From assembly GCA_944323495.1 (NCBI GenBank), contig CALUSZ010000179.1, forward strand, positions 1 through 14,462: a stretch of DNA of 14,462 nt, given 5' to 3'. Made by a program: the position numbers and the translations under genes. The notes beneath the pieces were generated by a model. The model was not told where the DNA came from. It saw nothing but the letters and a program-made list of their open reading frames with translations, and made no database searches. Positions 6,381-12,909 of this stretch are shown piece by piece (within the stretch, counting starts at the first letter, position 1; every line of letters starts with the position of its first letter). The stretch is from Candidatus Gastranaerophilales bacterium. GTDB lineage: Bacteria > Cyanobacteriota > Vampirovibrionia > Gastranaerophilales > Gastranaerophilaceae.

Positions 6381-7092
6381 TGTATTAATAACCGGCTCAA
6401 GCCGCGGAATTGGACGAGAAACAGCACTATACCTTGCAGATAGAGGGTATAATATTGTTCTGCATTGCTCTAAGGATAAGGAAAGACTTAGTCAGCTTAG
6501 AGATGAGATTATCCAAAAGGGTGTAAATGCAAGGGTTTTAAGCTTTGATATTTCTGACCGTGAAGAAACAAAAAAAGAGCTTCTTGAAGATATAGAAAAA
6601 AACGGAATGTATTATGGTATTGTGCTCAATGCCGGTATTGCTAAAGATAATCCTTTTCCGGCAATGGAAGATGATGAGTGGGACGACGTAATTTCAATTA
6701 ACTTAGGCGGGTTTTATAATGTATTAAGACCTCTTATAATGCCGTTAATTCAGGAGCGGAAAGGGCGGATTATTGTTATGTCCTCTATCTCCGGCCAATG
6801 CGGAAATCGCGGACAGGTTAACTACAGTGCTTCAAAAGCAGGACTTATAGGCGCAGTAAAAGCCTTAAGCCAGGAAGTCGCTAAAAGAAAGATTACGGTA
6901 AACTGTATAGCACCGGGGATTATTGAAACAGAGATGACAGAAAATATTCCGGAAGAAGCTGTAAAAGCTGTTCCGATGAAGCGAATGGGAACAGGGCGGG
7001 AAGTCGCAAGTCTTGTGAATTATCTTTTATCGGAAGATGCAGGCTATATTACAGGTCAGGTAATTGCGGTTAACGGAGGACTTTATCTGTGA
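6373..7092 (+). CDS. 3-Oxoacyl-ACP reductase, ApeQ/FabG-like SDR
   Basis: A 239-residue classical short-chain dehydrogenase/reductase. The NADP(H)-binding motif TGSSRGIG is at 7-14, NAG at 86-88, and the catalytic tetrad is N110, S138, Y151 and K155 (YSASK). The C-terminal half carries the APGIIETEM and GGLYL signatures of FabG-type reductases. It would reduce 3-oxoacyl-ACP to 3-hydroxyacyl-ACP between condensation and dehydration. The start is a GTG at 6373 inside the end of the dehydratase gene, with AAAGGAG upstream. No ATG in this frame precedes the conserved VLITGSSRG strand. It overlaps the next ketosynthase by four bases (GTGA). Confidence 0.93.
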   Translation: MNDVLITGSSRGIGRETALYLADRGYNIVLHCSKDKERLSQLRDEIIQKGVNARVLSFDISDREETKKELLEDIEKNGMYYGIVLNAGIAKDNPFPAMEDDEWDDVISINLGGFYNVLRPLIMPLIQERKGRIIVMSSISGQCGNRGQVNYSASKAGLIGAVKALSQEVAKRKITVNCIAPGIIETEMTENIPEEAVKAVPMKRMGTGREVASLVNYLLSEDAGYITGQVIAVNGGLYL

Positions 7093-8309
7093 AAAGACGG
7101 GTTGTGATTACAGGCATGGGGATAGCGTCCCCGCTGGGTTCTACTATTGAAAGCGCGTTTGAAAGATTGAAAAAATACGAAAATTGTATTCAGCACTGGG
7201 AGAAACTTGATGAATACGAAAGGCTGAATACCAATTTAGGTGCTTTTGTAAGCGGGTTTGAAATTCCGGAGCATTTTACAAGAAAAGTTATGCGTACAAT
7301 GGGCAAAGTTTCCGTTATGGCTGTTGTAACGGCAGAACAGGCTCTAAGTCAGGCAGGACTCTTAGGTGATAGTTGTGTTACTGATGCGGGTGTAAGTTAC
7401 GGCTCTTCAACCGGTTCGCTTGAAGCTGTTTTGGACTTTTATTCTATGTGTATTGATAAAAAAGTGAAACTCCTGAATTCCGGCTCTTATATAAAAATGA
7501 TGCCCCAAACAGCGGCAGTAAATATATCGCTCTATTTTAAAACCCACGGGCGCTTGATAGCCTCTTCGACAGCTTGTACTTCGGGTTCTATGGGAATAGG
7601 ATACGCATATGAAGCTATAAAAGACGGTTATCAGGATATTATGATAGCAGGCGGGGCAGAAGAAATCCACCCGACTCAGGTAGGGGTCTTTGATACTTTG
7701 TACGCTACAAGCAGCAAAAATGATACTCCTAAACTTACACCGTCTCCTTTTGATAAAGACCGCGACGGGCTTGTTATCGGAGAAGGCGCGGGAACTGTAA
7801 TTTTAGAAGAATACGAGCGCGCAAAGGCCAGAGGTGCAAAAATTTATGCTGAAATTGCGGGGTTTGCAACAAATACTGACGGTACGCATATTACAAATCC
7901 GAATAAGGATATGATGGCGGAGGTTATGAGAAAATCGCTTCAGAGCGCGGGGTTAAAACCGGAAGATATTGGGTATGTAAATGCACACGGCACAGGGACA
8001 ATTAACGGAGATATTGCAGAAAGTCTTGCTACAGAAGAAGTTTTTGGCTCTAAAATGCCAATAAGTACCATAAAAAGCTATACAGGACATACCCTCGGCG
8101 CTGCAGGCTCAATAGAGACAATTTTAAGCGTAGAGATGATGAATCAAGGCTGGTTTGCACCGACATTGAACTTAAAAAATATAGATGAAAATTGCGGTAA
8201 GCTGGATTATATTGTAAATGAAGGCCGGAAGCTTGACTGCAAATATATTATGACTAATAATTTTGCTTTTGGCGGGATTAATACGTCAATAATTTTAAAA
8301 AGGATATAA
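7089..8309 (+). CDS. Beta-ketoacyl-ACP synthase II, ApeR/FabF-like
   Basis: A 406-residue, full-length FabF-class ketosynthase starting VVITGMGIASPLG. Catalytic residues are C163 (SSTACTSG), H300 (NAHGTGT) and H334 (KSYTGHTLGAAG). GEGAGTVILEEYERAKARGA and FAFGGINTS are the usual family motifs. It is the second complete ketosynthase of the locus. In APE systems the ApeR-type enzyme works as a homodimer, probably on early elongation, while ApeO:ApeC does the later rounds. The start is a GTG overlapping the ketoreductase stop (GTGA), with GGAGG about nine bases upstream. The stop is one base from the next ATG, so the operon does not end with the polyene genes. Confidence 0.94.
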   Translation: MKRRVVITGMGIASPLGSTIESAFERLKKYENCIQHWEKLDEYERLNTNLGAFVSGFEIPEHFTRKVMRTMGKVSVMAVVTAEQALSQAGLLGDSCVTDAGVSYGSSTGSLEAVLDFYSMCIDKKVKLLNSGSYIKMMPQTAAVNISLYFKTHGRLIASSTACTSGSMGIGYAYEAIKDGYQDIMIAGGAEEIHPTQVGVFDTLYATSSKNDTPKLTPSPFDKDRDGLVIGEGAGTVILEEYERAKARGAKIYAEIAGFATNTDGTHITNPNKDMMAEVMRKSLQSAGLKPEDIGYVNAHGTGTINGDIAESLATEEVFGSKMPISTIKSYTGHTLGAAGSIETILSVEMMNQGWFAPTLNLKNIDENCGKLDYIVNEGRKLDCKYIMTNNFAFGGINTSIILKRI

Positions 8310-8310
8310 T

Positions 8311-9555
8311 ATGTTGTTTTATGCAGACTTGCACATACATTCCAAATACTCACGCGCGACAAGTAAGAGCTGTAATTTGGAAGAGCTTGCGCTTTGGGCA
8401 GAGAAAAAAGGTTTAGGCTTAATCTCAACCGGAGACTTCACACACCCCGCCTGGTTTAGTGAAATCAGAGAAAAATTGCTTCCGCTTGGAGACGGAACTT
8501 TTAAACTTAAAGACAGCCAAAGTCCGGTAAAGTTTATCTTGTCTGTTGAAATATCTACTATTTATAAAAAATGGGATAAGACAAGGAAAGTTCATCATGT
8601 GATTTTTGCTCCTGATATGGAATGCGCAGAAAATTTCAGACAAAAGCTCGGTGCCATAGGTAATATCGTCTCTGACGGGCGTCCGATTTTGGGGCTGGAT
8701 TCCAGAGACCTGCTTGAAGTCGCTTTAGAATCAGGAGAGGGAATGGAGCTTATTCCTGCGCATATTTGGACGCCGTGGTTTTCTGTTTTAGGCTCCAAAT
8801 CAGGTTTTGACAGCATAGAAGAATGCTATGGCGACTTATCAGGGCATATTTTTGCGGTAGAAACAGGGCTTTCATCGGACCCGAAGATGAACTGGAAGGT
8901 ATCAAAACTCGATAAATACAGACTTGTTTCTAATTCTGATGCGCATTCTCCCTCAAAGCTTGCAAGAGAAGCTACCGTATTTGATACGAATATGGATTAC
9001 TATGGAATTATGAACGCTCTTAAGACCGGCTCCGGATATGTTGGAACAGTAGAGTTTTTCCCTGAAGAAGGTAAATACCACGAGGACGGGCACAGGAAAT
9101 GTAATGTCTGCTTAACTCCGGAGGAGTCTAAAAAACTTAATAATATTTGCCCTGTATGCGGAAAACCTCTTACTATCGGGGTTTTAAACAGGGTTTGTGA
9201 ACTCGCTGACAGGCCTTTTAATAGTGAATACAAACCTTCAACCGCCGGCAAAGTATTCAGCCTTGTACCGTTGGCCGAAATCTTGTCTGAGATTATGCAG
9301 GTCGGAACTGCAAGCAAGTCGGTTACTCTTGAATACGACAAGCTTATACACAAATTCGGCTCCGAATTGTCTATTCTGCAAGAAGTGCCTGTCGATGAAA
9401 TCTCTAAGGCTTCTCCGCTTCTCGGAGAAGGGATTTTGAGATTAAGAGAAGGGAAAGTCTTAAAACAGGCAGGATATGATGGAGAATACGGTGTTATAAG
9501 GCTTTTTGAAAAAGATGAACTTATTCAGAAAAAATATTTTAGTATAAAATATTGA
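8311..9555 (+). CDS. Endonuclease Q-family PHP-domain DNA repair nuclease
   Basis: A 414-residue protein matching the endonuclease Q family. The PHP metal site is visible as DLHIHSKYS (H8, H10), GDFTHP (41-46), HHVIFAP (95-101), AHIWTPW (150-156) and SNSDAHSP (207-214). A four-cysteine zinc module follows (C264, C267, C280, C283), then a basic helical C-terminus. Characterised EndoQ enzymes (archaeal and some bacterial) nick DNA 5' of deaminated bases such as uracil and hypoxanthine and at abasic sites. The ATG follows the ketosynthase stop after one base, with an AAAAAGG run upstream, and the next gene starts one base after its own stop. Such tight coupling to polyene genes is odd. An older annotation for relatives is 'helicase-associated PHP protein'. 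Confidence 0.85.
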   Translation: MLFYADLHIHSKYSRATSKSCNLEELALWAEKKGLGLISTGDFTHPAWFSEIREKLLPLGDGTFKLKDSQSPVKFILSVEISTIYKKWDKTRKVHHVIFAPDMECAENFRQKLGAIGNIVSDGRPILGLDSRDLLEVALESGEGMELIPAHIWTPWFSVLGSKSGFDSIEECYGDLSGHIFAVETGLSSDPKMNWKVSKLDKYRLVSNSDAHSPSKLAREATVFDTNMDYYGIMNALKTGSGYVGTVEFFPEEGKYHEDGHRKCNVCLTPEESKKLNNICPVCGKPLTIGVLNRVCELADRPFNSEYKPSTAGKVFSLVPLAEILSEIMQVGTASKSVTLEYDKLIHKFGSELSILQEVPVDEISKASPLLGEGILRLREGKVLKQAGYDGEYGVIRLFEKDELIQKKYFSIKY

Positions 9556-9556
9556 T

Positions 9557-10348
9557 ATGGTTAAAACTGATTTACATATACATAGCAATTGTTCAGACGG
9601 AAGCGACAGCGTAAAGGAGTTGGCCGGAAAAATTAAGCAGGCCGGAATTGATGTTTTTTCTCTCACCGACCATGATACAGTAGAAGGTTGCCGCGAGATG
9701 GAAAAACTCCTTCCTCAAGGATTTATTCCGGGTGTTGAGTTAACTTGTCTCTGTGGAGAGATAAAATGCCATATTCTGGGGTACGGAATTGATATTGAAA
9801 ATCCGGAACTTACGGCACTGATTGAGAAGGGCAAACAATTGAGACGCCAAAAGCTTGAGACCAGAATAAAGTATTTGAGGGAAAAGTGGAATATTGAGCT
9901 TACACCGGACGAACTTGATTGGCTTTATTCCAGAAAAAGTGTGGTTAAGACTCATCTTGCGAATATACTTGTAAATCGCGGGCTGGCCGATAATAACATT
10001 GATGCAATGAAAAAATATCTTGACGGCTGTAAAACCGGAAATACAAGGTTTGACGGGCAAGAAGCAATAAATACAATTAAACAAGCCGGCGGTATAGCAG
10101 TCTGGGCGCACCCGCTTGGTGGCGAAGGCGAAAGACATTTAAGCAAAGAAGAGTTTCTTCCGCGTCTTGAAGTTATGAAAAGCTATGGAATCCAAGGGCT
10201 TGAATGCTTTTATTCAAGATATAATAAAGAGGAGATAGAATTTCTTGTTAACTGCGCCCAAACTAATAATCTCGTAATTACAAGCGGAAGTGATTATCAC
10301 GGAACAAACAAAAATATACCACTTGGAAAGATTATAGAAACCAAATAA
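9557..10348 (+). CDS. PHP-domain phosphoesterase, RNase AM/YciV-like (3',5'-nucleoside bisphosphate phosphatase type)
   Basis: A 263-residue PHP protein of normal family length. Metal-binding motifs are DLHIHSNCSDGSDS (H7, H9), SLTDHDTVEG (D38, H39), PGVELTC (E61), CHILGYGID (H72), AVWAHPLGG and SGSDYHG near the end. This layout is that of the YciV/TrpH family, whose members remove 3'-phosphates from nucleoside 3',5'-bisphosphates and, in E. coli RNase AM, trim 5' ends of ribosomal RNA. Which activity applies cannot be told from sequence. The gene starts one base after the EndoQ stop and is the last of the six-gene plus-strand operon, immediately followed by a terminator. Confidence 0.85.
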   Translation: MVKTDLHIHSNCSDGSDSVKELAGKIKQAGIDVFSLTDHDTVEGCREMEKLLPQGFIPGVELTCLCGEIKCHILGYGIDIENPELTALIEKGKQLRRQKLETRIKYLREKWNIELTPDELDWLYSRKSVVKTHLANILVNRGLADNNIDAMKKYLDGCKTGNTRFDGQEAINTIKQAGGIAVWAHPLGGEGERHLSKEEFLPRLEVMKSYGIQGLECFYSRYNKEEIEFLVNCAQTNNLVITSGSDYHGTNKNIPLGKIIETK

Positions 10349-10349
10349 A

Positions 10350-10372
10350 AAAAGAGCCTGAAAGGCTCTTTT
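10350..10372 (+). terminator. Intrinsic terminator of the polyene/PHP operon
   Basis: A ten-base-pair stem (10350-10359 with 10363-10372) around a GAA loop, with GAGCCT/AGGCTC core and A-rich upstream, T-rich downstream arms. It begins one base after the PHP stop codon and marks the right end of the chromosome-like part. Confidence 0.88.
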
Positions 10373-10605
10373 AGAAAAAATGGACCTTGACATACGACTT
10401 AAAACTTGAAATAGTTAAAATAGCCTGACAGCATAGGATTAAAGCATGTCAGAAATCCGCAGTTTTGGTATTTGATGTTTAGAAAATCTTTGCGTGAAAA
10501 AATGTATATCCTCAGACCCTCTAATAGCTAGAAAGTTAAAAAAGGTAGCAAAAATGTCAAAAACTACATTTTTTAAATATTTTTTCTGCAACACTTCTTT
10601 ACATC
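10373..10605. other. Gene-free stretch after the operon terminator
   Basis: I find no coding region here. A perfect -35-like TTGACA (10387-10392) has no -10 at the right distance. A CTGACA...TGTCAG inverted repeat (10425-10430 and 10447-10452) could form a small hairpin. Base composition becomes more A/T-rich from here onward, which fits the start of accessory DNA. No tRNA end or clear attachment repeat is visible. Confidence 0.5.
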
Positions 10606-10634
10606 TTGAAATTTTTATTGTTTCATGTTATAAT
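10606..10634 (+). promoter_or_regulatory. Near-consensus sigma-70 promoter with extended -10
   Basis: TTGAAA (10606-10611), a 17-bp spacer, then TATAAT (10629-10634) with the extended element TGT directly before it. It is the best promoter by sequence in the window, yet no plus-strand gene follows. The next plus-strand signal is an intrinsic terminator at 10750. Confidence 0.75.
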
Positions 10635-10640
10635 GAAGTA

Positions 10641-10779
10641 CTAGGTTTTGGTTCGGTAGTTCATCCAATTTGACCCAAAGTTTTTTGATACTAAAATAAT
10701 AATTGTAATACTCATGTATCATATGTATAAATCGATACAAAGAGTCGTTGAAACGCCACCAGTGGCGTTTCTTCTTTAT
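10641..10779 (+). ncRNA. Predicted small RNA of about 135-140 nt
   Basis: The promoter at 10606-10634 predicts a start near 10641. The transcript would run to the hairpin GAAACGCCAC-CA-GTGGCGTTTC (10750-10771), followed by TTCTTTATA, a plausible plus-strand intrinsic terminator. No open frame with a ribosome binding site lies between. The 3' end touches the stop codon of the convergent BECR-like gene (10776). I do not recognise an RNA family; it is not 6S, tmRNA, SRP or RNase P RNA by size or motifs. Possible roles are a trans-acting sRNA or a regulator, or RNA antitoxin, for the neighbouring genes. The 5' end is inferred. Confidence 0.5.
10750..10779 (+). terminator. Intrinsic terminator at the end of the predicted small RNA
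   Basis: A ten-base inverted repeat with GCCAC/GTGGC core is followed by TTCTTTATA on the plus strand. The minus-strand side is followed by AACGACTC, so it is oriented for plus-strand transcription and does not serve the minus-strand gene that ends at 10776. Confidence 0.65.
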
Positions 10780-11450
10780 ATAGCATTTGCAATATATTTT
10801 TCATTTTCTTCATAAATAAGTTCTTTCGGATTTGTGTAGTAAAAAGCTGTTTTAAGAATGTAGTATTTAAACCCATTTTTAGTTACAATTTCTTTCAAAC
10901 AAATTTTATACTTGCGATAAATCAAGTCTAATACAATAGTATCTTTTCCTGTCTTTGAATATGTTATTCTCACATTACGTGTATCATTAGCATTCATAAT
11001 AATTGGTTTTATCCAACTTGACAAAAGAGTTCTTGGTATACAAAAATGGCCAGGTGTTCTTGGAGTTTTATTTTTTGCTTTTGATTTTCTATTAATTCCT
11101 TTTTTAAGTCTAATTTTGACACCTTTTTTCTTTAATTCTTTTTCGTTTTGTTCAACAGTAAAAATATGGTTAATCATATCTAATTGCTTATCAAATGGAC
11201 AATTCTCGCAAGAGAAAAATTTATCATTATAACAATTCTTATCAACCAAATTATCACAATTCAGTATCGTTTCTTTTTCGATATACACAGGACAACCGTT
11301 AAACATAACTGGCGAAGACGGGTTGAAAAAATCATTTAAGAAATCTTCTTTTCTTTCATTGATAAATCTTAAAAAATCAATTTTGCCAGTAGAATCAAGA
11401 TATTCTTCTAATCTAACAACTTTGGGTAACCATTTAATGTCGTGTTTCAT
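10776..11450 (-). CDS. Basic protein with Cys-rich middle and possible BECR-type RNase domain
   Basis: I do not recognise this 224-residue protein by name. Residues 1-50 are helical. Five cysteines (C53, C65, C73, C81, C84), with CENCPFD at 81-87, could bind a metal. A lysine/arginine-rich linker (104-131) leads into a C-terminal domain from GHFCIPRTLLSSWIKPII (134-151) through TIVLDLIYRK to YYILKTAFYYTNPKEL. The order 'WI.PII.N' helix, then strands ending in an LKTAFYY strand, resembles phage-associated barnase/EndoU/colicin/RelE-like (BECR) ribonuclease folds; H135, R140, T201 and Y204/Y205 are candidate active residues. This is inference from pattern only. Its ATG lies inside the end of the DUF3800 gene (17-base overlap), so the two are translationally coupled and probably act together. 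Confidence 0.55.
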   Translation of the reverse strand: MKHDIKWLPKVVRLEEYLDSTGKIDFLRFINERKEDFLNDFFNPSSPVMFNGCPVYIEKETILNCDNLVDKNCYNDKFFSCENCPFDKQLDMINHIFTVEQNEKELKKKGVKIRLKKGINRKSKAKNKTPRTPGHFCIPRTLLSSWIKPIIMNANDTRNVRITYSKTGKDTIVLDLIYRKYKICLKEIVTKNGFKYYILKTAFYYTNPKELIYEENEKYIANAI

Positions 11451-12156
11451 AATAATCTGGCTCCCAAGTAAATAGATTGATTTTATCTGCTGATAGTGGT
11501 GTTGCTGAAATTAGAGATAAGTTGGTCTTAGCTCTAAATATTTCAACTAACTTGACTTTTGTCTGATTTGCTGTTGGTAGTTTTATAGCATCTCTATTAG
11601 CGTAAGAAATAATTCCAGTAATGAAGTCAGTTAACTGAATCATTTCAGATTCATGTGATAAAACATTTTGAATTTTTAGTATTTTACCTCTGTTAGATAA
11701 ATGCTTTTCAAGTTCTATTATTTCAGGTCTATTATCTGCTGTTTGTTTATCTAAATAGATGCAATATTTATACTTAGATTCAATCACTTTGTTAAGAGTT
11801 AGATAGAACATTTTAAAATACCATTTTTGATATGTTTGATTAGGGAAACGGGAATGTTCCAATCTATGTAAGTCTTTATTTTTAAAGATAACTGCTCTGA
11901 ATTTTAACTCTTCTGTATTTAAAAATAGATTTAATAAATCTAAGAAAAAATCTTCTTTTGATTTAGAAACTTTTGTCCATTTAATTTCTGCAAATTTATA
12001 AATAAAGTGCTTTTGTTTCAACTTGCGAATTTGTTCTGAAAGCTCTCGAACTTTTTCTTGTGAACAACGAATACACCCAAAAACCATAGCTCTCTGGTGG
12101 TCATGTTCCAAATGGCAACTTTCATCACAGTATATGTTAATTACCTTATCTTTCAT
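11434..12156 (-). CDS. DUF3800 protein (RNase H-like fold)
   Basis: A 240-residue member of the DUF3800 family, which is widespread on phages, plasmids and defence islands and has no established biochemical role. The signatures are YCDESC at residues 9-14 (family YxDESG/YxDES), a central acidic IYLDKQ with D136, and SHESEMIQLTDFITGIISY (167-185; E169, D177), which together make an RNase H-like acidic cluster. It could therefore be a metal-dependent nuclease. The start at 12156 has an AAAGGA Shine-Dalgarno. The following gene begins within its last codons. With its partner it forms a two-gene minus-strand unit bounded by an inverted-repeat-bearing upstream region and, downstream, by the predicted small RNA. 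Confidence 0.8.
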   Translation of the reverse strand: MKDKVINIYCDESCHLEHDHQRAMVFGCIRCSQEKVRELSEQIRKLKQKHFIYKFAEIKWTKVSKSKEDFFLDLLNLFLNTEELKFRAVIFKNKDLHRLEHSRFPNQTYQKWYFKMFYLTLNKVIESKYKYCIYLDKQTADNRPEIIELEKHLSNRGKILKIQNVLSHESEMIQLTDFITGIISYANRDAIKLPTANQTKVKLVEIFRAKTNLSLISATPLSADKINLFTWEPDYYETRH

Positions 12157-12179
12157 TCTTTTTCCTTTATCTACAAGGG

Positions 12180-12258
12180 TTTTGACCTTTTATATTTTCA
12201 TGATAACTCGACCCATACTTAATCTCAAGGTTTTAACAAAACTAAACAAAGGTCAAAA
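12180..12258. repeat. 11-bp inverted repeat TTTTGACCTTT / AAAGGTCAAAA
   Basis: Perfect copies at 12180-12190 and 12248-12258, 57 bases apart, upstream of the DUF3800 gene. One copy adjoins its likely -10. The layout is compatible with a looping operator or protein-binding site, but neither protein of the pair has a recognisable DNA-binding domain. Confidence 0.55.
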
Positions 12259-12354
12259 ATTGGTTATATAGATAGTCTTAGCAAGTGATGATTTGTTAAA
12301 ATATCTATTTTTATAAACAATCCAAAGGCATGTTTATATATTGAACTGTGTAGT

Positions 12355-12386
12355 TGTAAAATTTTTACTCCGTAAAAAACTTTACA
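12355..12386. repeat. A/T-rich hairpin (TGTAAA-TTTTTAC / GTAAAAA-TTTACA)
   Basis: Two nested stems, TTTTTAC/GTAAAAA around TCC and TGTAAA/TTTACA outside, separated by a small internal loop. Function unknown. It lacks the GC-rich core of a strong terminator but could be a DNA cruciform or protein-binding site. Confidence 0.5.
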
Positions 12387-12459
12387 TCACAAAGATAACA
12401 TACTCATTCCAAAAATTTATCCACTAAAATCATGATAATCATAATTTATATTTTTAAAA

Positions 12460-12484
12460 CGGAAAGAGGTTTAACCTCTTTCCG
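12460..12484 (-). terminator. Intrinsic terminator of the small Cys/His-rich protein gene
   Basis: A perfect 12-bp stem (12460-12471 with 12473-12484; CGGAAAGAGG/CCTCTTTCCG) eight bases past the stop codon of the minus-strand gene. It is followed on the minus strand by TTTTAAAAATATAA. Confidence 0.85.
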
Positions 12485-12492
12485 TAGGATTT

Positions 12493-12702
12493 TTACTTTG
12501 TATGAGCAGGATAACAACAGTAATAGCAACCATCTACAAGAGGATAATATTTTCTAGCTTCTTCTAAGGCTTCTATTGGAGAATTAAACATTCCCAAGTA
12601 AATCCTATTAGTTACGTCTGGTAAATATCTGCAATTTTCAGTGTGTACTTCGTGCTCTCCAGTTGTTTGAGCGATTGTATTGACATAATAATTTATCAAC
12701 AT
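12493..12702 (-). CDS. Small Cys/His-rich protein, probable zinc-binding, unknown function
   Basis: A 69-residue protein: YYVNTIAQ strand, GEHEVHTENCRYLPD (H20, C24), RIYLGMFNSPIEALEEAR helix, then VDGCYYCCYPAHTK (C59, C62, C63, H67). The layout HxxxC...YLGxFxSxxEALEEA...GCYYCC is like the small metal-binding modules of the Ada type (HxxxCxxL...FxSxxEAxxxGYxxCxxC). Stand-alone proteins of this form occur in many genomic islands and are annotated only as hypothetical; I recall the pattern but cannot name a function. The gene has a Shine-Dalgarno (TTGGAG, 12716-12711), stands alone, and has its own terminator. Confidence 0.8.
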   Translation of the reverse strand: MLINYYVNTIAQTTGEHEVHTENCRYLPDVTNRIYLGMFNSPIEALEEARKYYPLVDGCYYCCYPAHTK

Positions 12703-12909
12703 TTTATTTTCTCCAAATTTTATTAACTACTGAGGCAATATAGCAACTGTGACTCCTCAAAAGTCTTCCGAGAGTTACTATTTTGTTAGTTTGGAATTTT
12801 AGCTTTTACAGTCATTATCTGCCCCCCCGACGACATCGCCGCCAATTGACAAAATAACCTATGGTTGATAAAATATTGTTGCTGAAAAAGATATTTTATC
12901 TTTTAAGGA
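12703..12909. other. Gene-free structured region with C-tract
   Basis: No coding region is supported. A hairpin GTGACT...AGTTAC (12749-12778) is followed by a run of seven C at 12822-12828 within a GC-rich patch (12821-12844) that contrasts with its A/T-rich surroundings. A perfect 10-bp inverted repeat then pairs GATAAAATAT (12867-12876) with ATATTTTATC (12891-12900). Together with the terminator that follows, it could be a plus-strand leader, attenuator or untranslated RNA upstream of the winged-helix gene, or part of a replication or transfer origin. Confidence 0.4.

Larger units (their letters stand above)
12157..12459. other. Non-coding region with inverted repeats upstream of the DUF3800 gene
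   Basis: About 300 bases with no convincing gene (the plus-strand frame at 12023-12271 mostly shadows the DUF3800 gene). It holds an 11-bp inverted repeat, TTTTGACCTTT at 12180-12190 and AAAGGTCAAAA at 12248-12258. The first copy touches a minus-strand TATAAA (12195-12190) that could be the -10 of the DUF3800 pair. A 32-base hairpin lies at 12355-12386. An extended -10-like TGTTAAAAT (plus strand, 12294-12302) has no -35 and no gene to serve. Confidence 0.5.

Noticed and set aside
10387..10421. A promoter from the perfect TTGACA at 10387.
   Set aside because: No acceptable -10 lies 16-18 bases downstream; TAAAAT is 23 bases away.
10714..10815. A 33-codon plus-strand frame (MYHMYKSIQRVVETPP then a hydrophobic tail) that looks like a type I toxin peptide.
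   Set aside because: It has no ribosome binding site, its codons include the terminator hairpin, and the hydrophobic part is the complement of the BECR-like gene's end.
12023..12271. An 82-codon plus-strand frame overlapping the start of the DUF3800 gene.
   Set aside because: More than half is the antisense of a well-supported gene, it has no ribosome binding site, and the product looks like no protein family.
12294..12302. A plus-strand extended -10 promoter (TGTTAAAAT).
   Set aside because: There is no -35 and no gene or terminator that it could serve; A/T-rich DNA gives such matches by chance.
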